A DNA stretch of 64,000 nt from Elephas maximus indicus (lineage: Eukaryota; Chordata; Mammalia; Proboscidea; Elephantidae), in contig NC_064822.1 of NCBI RefSeq assembly GCF_024166365.1, positions 149,984,823 through 150,048,822 of the forward strand. The letters are read 5' to 3'. Position 1 is the first letter of the stretch; each line of letters begins with the position of its first letter. The notes below the pieces were generated by a model, which ran no database searches, was not told where the DNA came from, and saw nothing but the letters and a program-made list of their open reading frames with translations. Positions 32,961 to 44,295 of this stretch are shown in pieces. A program made the position numbers and the translations under genes.

Positions 32961-35396
32961 TTAACTAATAGGTAAGAGGTTTATAACTATGTTTGGTATA
33001 ACATAGTCTCAATAATTCTAGCCCTTATGTACCACTTCTGTTGCTGCCTACTAAAATGTTCTACTCTCTACCTGGTGTCTATTGATTTATGAATTCAGTT
33101 GCTTCAACTCTAAGGCTGCCTTAAAAGTTTTCTTATGATCTTCTCTCTACATGCTGCTCTCTCTCTCTCTTTTTTTTTTTTTTTTTAACAGACCACTGAT
33201 AAGTGGTTCTCTTGTAATGTATTTAAACTGCTGTCACAAGAGTAATGCTAATTGATGGAAAGACACCAGCAGAAAGATAAATTAAATGAGTGTCTTTAAT
33301 ATGGGTAAATAGCACAGAACAGTGGACACAACAGCCAGCTACCAACTGGTGATGTGATTGTCTGATGTTGGATCCCCAGAAAGACATATGGGATGTTATA
33401 AACTCATAAAGGTGAAGAACCTGTCAGGTCCTTTGACTAGTGGGATGAACTACTCCCAAACCAATTGCATACAGCTATTCAGTCAAGGCTGGCCTGCTCA
33501 GCCAGTGTAGTAAAGTGTAAGTCATGCATCGATTAAAATAATATGATGCAAGTTTATTTTTAACCAGGAAGTTCCCATCCATCACTTTTATCAGGTTAGT
33601 AACTTAGGTCAGCAAGTACCAGCACCTTACTGAGCAGATATTGCAGGCCAGGTTGCATTGGAAGTGAGTGCCCCAGCAGTCCCCACTGAGGTTCCTTCAT
33701 AAGTAGGATTAAATCTCATGCTAACCTGAAATTCAATACCCAAATAAATATACCTCCTATAGTCTGTATTAGCTCATCATCCCTTCTCTTTATAAACATT
33801 CCACAACAGAGATTTCATTCCAAATAACAAGCAGTCTTTTTTTTTTTGTACTTATTATCCCAATAACCACTTGTATTATCCAGTGGGGGGTGGGGGGGGG
33901 GTATATCAAGTAACTATAGTCTTCCATATTCCTTCAAAGATAGTTTCATATTGTTTAAGAAACTGAATAATTTTTCTTAACCATTTTTAAAAAACTTGTA
34001 TTGCTTTTAGTAAGTGGACTGATTTACTGATTTTTGACAATATCTTCAGTCATTTGGACAGTTGTTTCCTATATTCTGGAGAATATTAGGTGTTATCAGT
34101 TCTATTTACCAATATAAGTCACTTACAAATCCTATATTATCAAAAATATTTATTCCACATGGGTTCATTGCATCCTATAATAAATCCATAGTTACACTAC
34201 TAGTAGTATAATTCAACATATAAGTAGTTGGTTCACATCAAGTGCTGGTCATTCTTAAGGATATTTCCTTCCCTTCCTCTTTTTTAGTCCCATTAGAAAG
34301 AGGATTATACACAAAAGGCCAAGTTGGAGTGATTAATTTCCAAAGTAGTTCTTGGGTCATAACTAGTGACTGATTATAAAAGCATAAATCTGTGCAGAAT
34401 TGAGTTGCAAAGTAGCTTTCCTTAATTACAGACCAATGATTGCCCATGGACATTAGCCTCTGATCTTCTACAATCTGAATCATTCCTACTGATTGTATAC
34501 TGAACATAAATATTTATTCAGGGATTCAGGGTAAACTGCTAGGAAGCTGTATTGTAGGCTATACTTCCCTTTTGCATTTCCAAGTACTCTGAGTTTTTAT
34601 ACATAATTTTTTTTTTTCTTTTAGCCTGGGATTCTAAGATTTTAGGCTACACAATTCTGATTCCATTTCTGTTAACCTAATGAAAATCCCTCCCTTAGAA
34701 AATATCTAGGCTTATTTTAATATTTGAGTTCTGGCCAAGTATCTAGCTAGAATTATAAAGCTTCCTTTCATCATCATGGTACTGCCACAGCAAGCTTATC
34801 ATTTGAATCTTAAACATTTTGTTTTCCCACAAACCACACCATACAAGAAGTCAGATTATCTATTAGGAGTGTTGAAAGAGAACCCTATCCTTCTCAAAAG
34901 ACAGAGGGTCGCCCAGAGTCTTCATCTTCTCCCTTATGCTCAAATGAATCTATCCACTTTAGATCCTATCAGTTAAAAGAGGTAATTTCAATTCTTTTCT
35001 CAACAGGTTTCTGTCACTCTCACTCTCTTCTTCTAAGGCTCATTTAGTGACTTCTTTAATTCTTGCAGATCACAGTTCATTGTGCAAGTTTGCTTGAGTG
35101 AGACTACTGGAGTTTCTGTGTTTTTCTTACTTTTGTGCATTTTCTCAGGTCTTACTCATCTTTGTTTGTCCATGTCCTAGCACATTAACTGTTGCAGGCA
35201 ATGTCTTAAATTTTAAAAACAAAATTTTGAATGAACCTATTAAAATCTCTTGTCTTTTATTATCTAATTGCATTTAGAAGAACATTCTTATAATTTGCCC
35301 TGTAGCCAGTCTTTCTTCCAAACTTCTGATAAGTAATTTTTCTCCCTTGCTGTTATAAAACAATTCCTTCATGTACTACAGCCATATAAATCTACT
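32961..35396. other. No recognised gene; possible decayed old elements
   Basis: The stretch holds a (CT)n-T17 tract at 33160-33187 and a G-rich run at 33884-33901. Two frames, 34507-34238 (minus, 89 codons) and 34776-34976 (plus, 66 codons), have no recognised domain. Parts of 33240-33800 have the look of an old LTR, but I cannot place ends. Confidence 0.35.
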
Positions 35397-35406
35397 AGAG
35401 GCACAG

Positions 35407-35541
35407 TGGCTGCAACAATGGGCCCAAACATAGCAACAATTGCGAGGATGGTGCAGGACCAGGTAATGTTTCATTCTGTTGTGCGTATGGTCGCTATGAG
35501 TCGGAACCGACTCGAGGACACCTAAAAACAACACCACCAAC
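35407..35541 (+). mobile_element. RTE 3' end fragment (about 135 bp)
   Basis: The RTE terminal block is present: 'tggctgcaacaatgggccca', 'gaggatggtgcaggaccagg', 'cgctatgagtcggaaccgac', 'tcgaggacacctaaaaacaa'. Likely target duplications are 'agaggcacag' (35397-35406) and 'agatgcacag' (35542-35551). Extreme 5' truncation at insertion leaves a SINE-sized piece. Confidence 0.85.
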
Positions 35542-35654
35542 AGATGCACAGAAATTATACCTCATCACCCTCTCCCAATAGACTTTTCAAGAGGTAAGCC
35601 CCCGCAGTCATGATGACTTTTACTGATACATTCAACAACAATTTCCAACTCTCT

Positions 35655-35710
35655 TTTTACCTGCAGAAAAAGCTAAATCATGTTTTACCTGCAGAAAAAG
35701 CTAAATCATG
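35655..35710. repeat. Perfect 28-bp tandem duplication
   Basis: Two adjacent copies (35655-35682 and 35683-35710) of a unit beginning 'ttttacctgcagaaaaagct' and ending 'aaatcatg' are identical. Confidence 0.95.
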
Positions 35711-35969
35711 TTTTTGATTTTTAATATCTGTGGAGGTCACAATGTATAGGCCAGCATTTTAGTGATTAGATAGGATTTTATTAGATATTAGATTGGTGCC
35801 AATTAGGATGGGCATTAACACTTAGGCCATATTTCTGATTTGAGTAGTAGATGGGGGAAGTGGCTGAGAAAAAGTGCCAGGCATACAAAAGTAATTTATT
35901 TTAATTAGAGGCAAATAGATATAAACTTTTCCTACTTTCAAATTTTACTTTTGGTCATTTATTCATCTT

Positions 35970-36230
35970 ATTTACCGTGCCAGCAGATATAACTGAGCAT
36001 CTACTTTGTGCAAAGCACTGTTTTAGGAACTAGGAACATAGTGCTGAGTAGGACAGAAAAAACTATTCTGCACGTGGAGCTAGTGAAAGAGGAAGAAAAC
36101 AAATAAGTAACCAAATATACATAATATTGTTTCAGGTAGAGATAAGTGCTCTGAGCAAAACATAAAGCAGACCAAAAGGAGGGTAATGATGGAGGAGAGA
36201 AATGCTGATCAAATATATTTGCTATTCCAA
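35970..36230 (+). repeat. Ancient mammal-wide repeat fragment (family not named)
   Basis: The text 'gcatctactttgtgcaaagc', 'actgttttaggaactaggaa', 'gtagagataagtgctctgag' matches an old eutherian repeat also present in part at 46860-46960 and probably at 3740-4160. Confidence 0.5.
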
Positions 36231-36562
36231 TTACAGAGCATGCAACAGGTTGCGGTTTCCCAATAGACAAAAATATGTGTGTGACATACAGCTGTTAGAG
36301 AACACCAAAGTAAAATGCAAACGGACTTTAAATTAACTGCATTCTCTTGAGCCAAATAGATGGGTGAAACCTATTGGGTTGCTTCACAATTTAGCAAAAT
36401 TGAAACAATCTGCAGATACAAGAGTTACCTTTCTTGGATTCTGACTTATTACAAACTTGATGACTATTAATCTGCAATATCTCATATGTTTCCCTTTACT
36501 TAAAGTTAGAAAGATCTTTTGTTTTTCTCTCTCTCTCACAGTTCTGTTCTTTATTTTTTCAC

Positions 36563-36574
36563 TGGGGGGGGGGG
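36563..36574. repeat. Poly(G) run
   Basis: An uninterrupted run of about ten G residues in AT-rich sequence. It is probably length-variable. Confidence 0.8.
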
Positions 36575-36789
36575 AACTATTAGGATATATGCCAAGGTAA
36601 GTAGACTTTAATCATCTAATGCATTCAACTCAACAAATACATATTGAATACTGGTCTTTTTCAGGGTAAAACTTAGGATTTGACCAGGCTGGAAACTCCT
36701 TTATGGGAGATAAGATTTTAAATAATATTTCTAAAAACAGCAACAAAAATAATAAACATTAACATTATGATTATAATAATCATAATCAT

Positions 36790-37010
36790 TACAATATCCA
36801 AAATTTATTGAGTACTAATTAGGTACCAGCTATTTTAAATGCTTTGCAAGTATTAATATAATTAATCCTCACAACAGCTCTATGAATTAGGTAAAATAAT
36901 TGTCTCCATTTTACAGATAACTAAGCTTATGAAGAGTTAAGTTACTTGCGCCAGATAACACTTCTGTAAGAGCAGTAGCCATAATTCATGCCCAAGAAAT
37001 CTAACTAAAG
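36790..37010 (-). repeat. MIR fragment, antisense
   Basis: Text such as 'ttaatcctcacaacagctct', 'ccattttacagataactaag', 'gttaagttacttgcgccaga' is the antisense MIR in the correct order. Confidence 0.8.
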
Positions 37011-37299
37011 AACCTACACATGAGCAGCACAATGTTCTATAACGAATAAATACTAAGATCATATTACAGTACTTGTTATTCAAACACATTGTGCATGATA
37101 CACATGCACGTTCTTATTTTTGCGTTTTAGCAGTAGCTCTACGGTAACACTCACCATGTGAGAATGAATTAATATTGTTTTTTTTCCCAAATCTTCATGA
37201 TGAGCTCTTTGAGAGTCCTAAAAAATCTTCCTAGCACAGAACAATACGATGTAGGATAATGGAGAAGATTCTTTTTTCTTCAGACAGAGATACAGAAAG

Positions 37300-38150
37300 C
37301 ATAATTTGAAGTCCCATTAATCTATCTTGTCTTTTTTAGCTCTTGCTTTTGGTGTCATATCTAAGAATTCATTGTTAAATACTAAATTCCAAAACATTAC
37401 CTGTATATTTTCTTCTAAGAGTTTTATAGTTTTAGTCCTTATATTTAAATACTTGATCCATTTGGATTTGATTTTCATATATGATTTAAAGTATTGGTAT
37501 AGCTTTATTTACTGATTTTTTTTTTTTTTTTTTTTTGCAATGTGGAAACCCAGTTGGCCAAGCATCATTTATTAAAAAGAATGTTATTTCTCCATTGAAT
37601 GGACTTGGTGTCCTTGTCAAAAATCAATTGATCATAGATGTTCAGGTTTATTTCCTGACTTTCAACTTTCTTTCATTGGTCAATATGTCTAGCATTATAC
37701 CAGTACCAGACTGTTTTGAATATGGTAGCATCATAGTATGTTTTGTGGTCAGGAAATGTGAGTTCTCCTACTTTTTTACTCTTTTTGAAGACTGCTTTGA
37801 CCCTTTGGAATGTACTGCTGTTCCATATAAACTTGCGGATTGGCTTTTCTATTTCTGTAAAGAATACTGTTGGAATTTTGATGGGATTGCTTTGAACCTA
37901 TAGATTGCTTTGGGTAACACTGGCATCTTAAAAATATTAAGTCTTCTGATTCATGAACATGAATGTCCTCCCATTTATGTAGGTCTTCTTTCTTTCTTCC
38001 TTCCTTTTCCTCCCTTTCTTCCTCCCTCCTCCCCTTCTCTCTCACTATCTTTCAGTAATGACTTACAATTTTCAGTGTAAAAATTTCAATTCTTTGGTTA
38101 ACCTTTTTTCCTAAGTATTTTATTCTTTTAATTGCTATTATAAATGGAAT
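37300..38150 (-). mobile_element. Old L1 ORF2 segment, inverted arm of a twin-priming insertion
   Basis: On the minus strand this is L1 ORF2 C-terminal coding sequence. Translation gives 'RIKYLGKKVNQRIEIFTLKI' near 38150 and the 'FIYDLKYW'-type antisense text of the 'WIKDL' region near 37450-37500. Toward 37310 it reaches the 'acaccaaaagcaagagctaa' / 'ggacttca' point of ORF2. That point is where the plus-strand arm takes over at about 38151. It contains a T21 run (about 37517-37537) and a pyrimidine tract (37983-38045). Confidence 0.88.
37983..38045. repeat. Pyrimidine-rich tract
   Basis: About 60 bp of almost pure C and T, built of TTTC, TTCC and CCTT steps. It interrupts L1-derived sequence and so arose by local expansion. 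Confidence 0.85.
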
Positions 38151-39370
38151 TGTGTAGTTCACCAAAATTAAAAACTTTTGTTCACCAAAATATTTTGTCA
38201 ATGAAGAGACAGCCGATAGACTGGAAAAACAAATTTTTGGAACACACATATGATAAGGTTTTAATATCCAGAATATATGTAGACCTACAAATTAACAACA
38301 AGAAGACAAACCATTCAATTAAAAAATGGGCAAAAGACTTGGATAATTATTTAACCAAAGAAGATACACAAATGGCCAACATACACAGAAAATGTTGCTC
38401 AATGGCATTAGTTATCAGGGAAATCCAAGTAAAAACCACAATGAGATATCACTTAATTCCCACTAAGATAGCCATACCCGTTAAAAAAACCCCGCTGCTG
38501 TCAAGTTGATCCCAACTGATAGTGACCCTATAGGACAGCATAGAACTGCCCCATATAGTTTCCAAGGAGCACCTGGTAGATTCACACTGCTGACCTTTTG
38601 GTTAGCAGCTGTAGCACTTAACCACTATGCCACCAGGGTTTCCAAGATAGCTATAGTAATAATAAAAATAAAAAAATGAAAAACAACAGGTGATGGTGAG
38701 GATATGGAGAAATTGGAACTCTCATCCAGTGCTGGTGGGACTGTAAAAATGGAACAGCTGCTTTGGAAAACACTTTGGAGGTTTCTCAAAAAGTTAAACA
38801 CAGAATTACCACATGATCAAGCAATTCCGCTCCTTGATATATACCCAAAAGAATCATAAGTGGTAACATAAACAGATGTATATACATCAAGGTTCATTGC
38901 AGCACTGTTCACAAGAGCCAAGAAATAGAAACATCCTAAATGTCCATCAACAGATGAAGGGGTAAACAAAAGTGGTACAAGCAATGGGCTATTACTCTGC
39001 ATAAAGATAAATGATGTCTTGATACATACTACAGTATGGATGGCCCTTGAAAACATTATGCTGAGTGACATACTACGTCAAGCGCAAAAGTACAAATACT
39101 GTATGATTCCATTCATGTGAAATGCATAGAAGAGGCAAATGTTCAGAGACCAAAGTTTATTTTTGGTTACCAGAGATGGGCTGGAAGTGGAAAAGGGGAG
39201 TCACTGCTTGGGGGACACTGAACTGTTATTAAAGTATACAGAAAAATCTGGAAAGGGATAGTGGTGATGTTTGCACGTGATAAACACAATGTCATTGAAT
39301 TGTACGTGTAAAGAATGTTGAAATGGCAAATGCTTTACTATATATGTATACACTTTCCACAATAAAAAAA
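38151..39370 (+). mobile_element. Old L1 ORF2 end and 3' UTR, upright arm of the same insertion
   Basis: The arm starts 'ttcaccaaaattaaaaactt', the L1 ORF2 site next to where the inverted arm ends. It continues through 'NKKTNHSIKKWAKDLDNYLT' (38144-38509 frame), the 'RKCCSMALVIREIQVKTTMR' block and the C-terminal region. It then has a 3' UTR ending in AATAAA and an A-rich tail at 39360-39385. A SINE splits it at 38477-38643. Many substitutions and indels show greater age than the L1 at 18.2-25.6 kb. Confidence 0.9.
38477..38643 (-). mobile_element. AfroSINE-type SINE inside the old L1
   Basis: This is a complete antisense copy. Target duplications are 'aagatagccata' (38465-38476) and 'aagatagctata' (38644-38655), copied from L1 sequence. 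Confidence 0.95.
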
Positions 39371-39385
39371 TAGCAAGGAAAAAAG

Positions 39386-41160
39386 AAAATTTGAAAATCT
39401 CAATCATTATTTTTACCCCTTTTTTGGTAATCAGATAGTATCCCAGTCCCTTTACCTATTGGTCCAATCTGCTCTGCATTGTACAATGTCATCCACCAAA
39501 TATCTTTTTCCTTACCTGATGCACAATGCTATTTTTGTTTCTTACAAACATTCATCTGATGATGAAAGAGAACTTCAAAACAATTGAAGTAGACTTCTAT
39601 TTTATTGTTTCTATGTGTGGATTTACATTTTACATCTAGCAATCCATCCTTCAGTTGAATAGTAATGCTACTTCATCACATGACTTGCAAAGGATTATCT
39701 CAGGCAGATGACTTTAAAATACTTCTCAACAAAAGTACTTTGTAGAAATATTTTATATTATTGCTTTTTGAATATTATTGATGGACAGAAAAACAAAGCT
39801 TGTCCTTGAATTACCAAGTCAACTTAGATGAAAAAAAAAGTGGGAAAATAGCAAAAAAACAAAATATCAAGGATACAGGCAATACAAATGAAGGTAGACA
39901 GAACATACAATAATACATTGATTTGATGAAATAACAGATAAAAAAAGGACCTAAGCTTTTTGAACCTTGAAAACAGAATCCTTATTTTATTATCATTAGC
40001 ATAATGGCTGCTCATAATATGTGTTTAGATACTATACTCATATAAAAACTCTCAAAACGTATAGGGAAAATTAATTAAATAATACTGCATAATAGCAATC
40101 TTAGTATTTCCCAATTGTTTTAGTTTTGACTGGAATCAGTAATTCAACTTCCAAACACTAAAACAGAAAATTTGGCGACATCAAGATTATAAAGATTCTT
40201 TGATAATTTCTGTCCTCTGACTGGCTTCCTGTGTTAGGTACATGATCAGTTAGTGACAGACACAAATATACTTTCTCTGAAATGCTAAAACATTCAATAC
40301 CTTTAAAATATATATTGTTTATTACATTTTTTCCAAATAAGTGTCATTTGGGTTAATTTATATGCTATTCTATCTTGTCTCATTTTTAATAATTCAAAAA
40401 AGTGGCTTCATTCACCACATATAAGCATTTTACTTTCCAGTAAGGCTGGTTTGGATAACCACTATTTTCTATTTATTCTCAAGTTAAATCCAACAACACA
40501 GTACAACTAGCTGTGGAAAACAGTGGAATTCATTACATTAAGTAAAGTTTAAGCAGAATCCTATCAAGCTTTTTAAGTAGAAGGTCCTAAAATAAATGGA
40601 GAGTTATCTACACCTGCACATAATGCTAAGTTTCAAGAATTCTAAGGCACTGGTCTCTGATAAAAGAAAGTCTATCTGAAGAAAGAGGAAGGCAGCATTT
40701 ATTTTGATTGCTTTCCTCTGGCTGACCGAAGAAAGAGAATCAAGTGTTGTAGTTCAGTCTAGTCATACACGCTTAGCTGGGAAAAGGTTTACTAAGATAC
40801 AGTTAGAAAGATGGGCAAGCAATCAACAAATTGGCAGAGAATGTCAGGTAAAGAAAAGGCAAACATACACCCGCACCAAAAAATAAGAATAACTTAGAGT
40901 TTAAAAATAGGCCAGACTAAGGAAAGGGTTAGATATTTAAATAAGGAGAAATCACTAGAAAAAATAATCTATGGGACAAGAACTATATACCCAGTACCCA
41001 GTGCCATTGAGTCTACAGGTGGTTCTATATAAGGTCGTGTTTGTTTGGAAATATTTTACATGTGACTTAGTAAAAAATAAGTTTGATTAACCAGAATGTG
41101 TCTGATCAGTGGAAGATTCTGTCAACAATAATTTGTTCAGGTCAGAAAGAACATATTTTA
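39386..41160. other. No gene or clear repeat seen
   Basis: This is AT-rich plain sequence with short A runs. No exon or recognisable mobile element is seen. Confidence 0.4.
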
Positions 41161-41164
41161 GAAG

Positions 41165-41322
41165 CTGTAGCACAGTGGTTAAGAGCTTGGATGCTAACCA
41201 AAAGGTCAGCAGTTCGAATCCATCAGCTGCTTCTTGGAAACCCTATGTGGCAGTTCTACTCTGTCCTACAGGGTCTCTATGATTCGGAATGGACTTGATG
41301 ACATTCGGTTTGGTTTGTTTCT
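41165..41322 (+). mobile_element. AfroSINE-type SINE
   Basis: The copy runs from 'gtagcacagtggttaagagc' to 'cattcggtttggtttg'. The head lacks its first bases. The target duplication is not clear. Confidence 0.92.
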
Positions 41323-41706
41323 TTTTTAACTTGAAAATGCAAGAATAACATGGAAATGACAAAGAGGAAACAAGTGTATAGTCATTACTGTGACTATAAA
41401 AAAAAACAGGAGATAGGGAGGAGTTAGTATAGTAAACAAAAGGATTAAAGACACAGATTCAAAAAAAAAAATTGTTCAACCTTATTAGCTAAATAACATC
41501 TTGGACATAACTCTCTCCTGCACTGCCCCGCTGGTGTGTTCATGACCAGTATATATACCCAAGTGCATTTATTCCACACCGCTCTTCATATTTGCCCATT
41601 GACAATACCACATGGAAAGAAACTCTGAATAGAGAAGGTTAGAGAATCGCGAACAAATTAAGAGTATACCAAATTCATCAATATTGAACTGTTTTTCATT
41701 AGAGTA

Positions 41707-42033
41707 CAGGTAGTCCCCGACTTACAACATATTCAAGTTACAACATAGTCAAGTTATGATTAACCCCACTTAAGGCCTTCAGTTATTTTTTTTCCATCTT
41801 TTCATTAGTAATATATAATTATATCCAGTGTTGCAGCATGTAATTTGCTGACGTTATCATTGTCATGCCAACCCCCAAAGACAAATAAAGATCAGATTTA
41901 TAAAGATACTGATAATAAAAGGCAATATAAATGAAAACTAAAGAAAAAAATGAGATATTTGACTTACCTTAGAACCGATTTAGGATGGAGTCATGAGAAT
42001 GGAACTCCATTGTAAGATGGAGACTACCTGTGT
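41707..42033. mobile_element. MITE with terminal inverted repeats (Tigger-like)
   Basis: The left end 'caggtagtccccgacttaca' (41707-41726) is the inverted partner of the right end 'tgtaagatggagactacctg' (about 42012-42031), with 16 of 20 positions matching. The interior has no coding frame. Size near 325 bp and the CAGG...CCTG ends suit a non-autonomous Tc1/mariner-Tigger element. The left flank TA could be half of a TA target duplication; the right flank reads TG. Confidence 0.65.
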
Positions 42034-42668
42034 AACAAAATATTCTCTGCTACATGATATATGTTAGACTACTACTCTGAATGTGGGTGAATTAAGTGTT
42101 GCAAGCTCTAGCATTTGTCAAAACAAAGACAGAGGGTTTTGCAAATTAAATTGAAATTAATAGTGTTGTGGCAGAATGCCTGAAAAGGAGTCAGGAGACC
42201 TGGTTCTGCCAGTTACTACAAATTTGACATTAGTGAAGTCATTCAAACTTATTAGACATTCAACTTTATGGTTCTGTCTTCATTTCTTAGTCTTCATCTG
42301 TTGTGAGACTATTTGTCTCCCTTTCTATTTTAGATTATATTGTTTATCACAACATCATCTTGGCAACACTAAACATTTTCTTGTTTCTTTATCTTTAGTT
42401 ACAACCTGGCAAATCCTCAAAACTCACTTCCAGTCTTGCACTGGACTGTTGAGCAGTAAAATTACCAAATAAGTCAGGTGGATACCACTATATAAAAATG
42501 CCCTTCAACTTCAATTTGGCCATAAATTCTATCTGATAATGTTGGAATATTTTAATCACTGGCATATTATTAAAAAAGTATAATTATGATGTCTGCCCAC
42601 TTATCTTAAATCTTCAAATCTCCCACACTTCCTCTCATTTTAAGATGTTCTCCTTCTCTCACCATATA

Positions 42669-42858
42669 ACCAAAGACGAAAAAAAAAAAAAAAAAAACAA
42701 GCCCATTGCCGTGGAGTCGATTCCGACCGACCCATAGCGACCCTATAGGACAGAGTAGAACTGTCCCATAGAACTTCCAAAGAGCACCTGGTAGATTAGA
42801 ACTGCCAATCTTTTGGTTCACAGCCGTAGTACTTAACCACTACACCACCAGGGTTTCC
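42669..42858 (-). mobile_element. AfroSINE-type SINE, antisense
   Basis: It has a long A run (42680-42698) and a nearly intact body with several CpG sites ('gccgtggagtcgattccgac'), which suggests a younger copy. 'gaccgac' is duplicated inside. Target duplications are 'ctcaccatata' (42658-42668) and 'ctcactatata' (42859-42869). Confidence 0.94.
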
Positions 42859-43056
42859 CTCACTATATAGAGGACTCTATTTAAATCTATAAAACTAAAT
42901 ATATTCCCACTCACCTTTATTTATTTATTTGCCTGGAAAAATTTTAGACTGTCTACCACCTGTGCTTTGGACATTTTCACCTCCAGTGTTCCCATAATCT
43001 GAAACCACTGCTTATCATACCTTTGTAGTATAACATCATCCTATCCCTTTCCAATG

Positions 43057-43235
43057 CAATGCTTCAGCAAAAAAGAGGGAGACCCTCAATAAGATGGATT
43101 GACACAGTGGCTGCAACAATGGGCTTAAGCATAACAATGATTGTGAGGATGGCGTAGGACTGAGCAGTGTTTCATTCTGTTGTACATAGGGTCGCTGTGA
43201 GTCAGAACTTACTTGATAGCACCTAACAACAACAG
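43057..43235 (+). mobile_element. RTE 3' end fragment
   Basis: This is the RTE terminus from 'aaaagagggagaccctcaat' to 'gatagcacctaacaacaaca'. Target duplications are 'ccctttccaatg' (43045-43056) and 'cccttttcaatg' (43236-43247). The first bases 'caatgcttcag' look like a small internal deletion within RTE text. Confidence 0.9.
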
Positions 43236-43247
43236 CCCTTTTCAATG

Positions 43248-44292
43248 GAGTTTCCCCACTTTTATTTAAATATATTTAGTGTTTTCCCTTAAATAAAAAC
43301 AAGAAGGTAACTATTAAATCAAATTTTCTCTATAATATGCTCCCTTTCTCCCCTACATTGTAACCAAAGTTCTTAAAAGTCCCAAGCAATATCTTAATTT
43401 CCTACCATCTCACTCAGTTTTTTTTTTTATTTGTTTGTTTTTATTTTGCTTTTTCTTTTGCCTTGGAAGACATTTTTATAAAATAACATATTCTGACAAA
43501 GAATCAAATGTACTATAATATGGAATTAAAAAATAACAAATAATATTTCTGTTCACACGTCCTCATATATCCAATATAGCAATATAACAATGGTTAGAAG
43601 AAGAATGCTCGTATTTAGGAGATTGTTCACTTTTTATTCAATCTAAAAAGATTGTTTGAATATATATGTTGACACATACACACATATTTCATATATTTAA
43701 TATGTAAAGACATTAATAAGTATGTGTACATACACATGTACTTTACATAAGCATATTGATATTTGCTCTATGCTACCTTATGATTTTCTTTCATCTCGAC
43801 TATAGATCTTAAAGATCTTTCTATATAAGAACATGTAGAGTCTTCTCATTTTTTTTTTTCAAATTGAGAGTCTTGTTAACTAATTAAATCAACAGAATCT
43901 AACACCTATACTGTCTAGTCTACACAAATCCAGGTAATCCTGAGATGCCTCACATCTCACAACAGATGAAAAAGATGTTGGCATCTTAAGGGATGGAGAG
44001 GTACCCTATGCGATATGATGTCTGAAGATAACACCCCAAAGCAGGGTGACTATTTATTTGGTATTAATGGAGGGGGATTCTTAAGACTTAGTAAATAATT
44101 CAATGTACATGGCAAGAGGGCTAGGCAAACTGTAGAAAACCCCATGCAGCATTCAATTAAAGAACATTTTTATCCAAAAATGGTGATCGAGAGTTTTCCA
44201 ATATAAATCTCACATGGAATTAACTTTAACTTTAAAAATTAACCTAAGCTTCTTCCTAAATTCATATGCTCTCCTATTATTTTATAGCAAAG
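43248..44292. other. No gene or clear repeat seen
   Basis: This is plain AT-rich sequence with (TATA)-type steps near 43660-43740. Confidence 0.4.
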
Positions 44293-44295
44293 TTG

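Noticed and set aside
34238-34507. An 89-codon minus-strand frame as a retroviral or host gene
   Set aside because: No motif is recognisable and composition is ordinary. A decayed element is possible but cannot be supported.
36563-36574. Poly(G) and poly(C) runs (also 48683-48692) as functional motifs
   Set aside because: Short homopolymers are common and unstable, and the C run lies inside a SINE tail.
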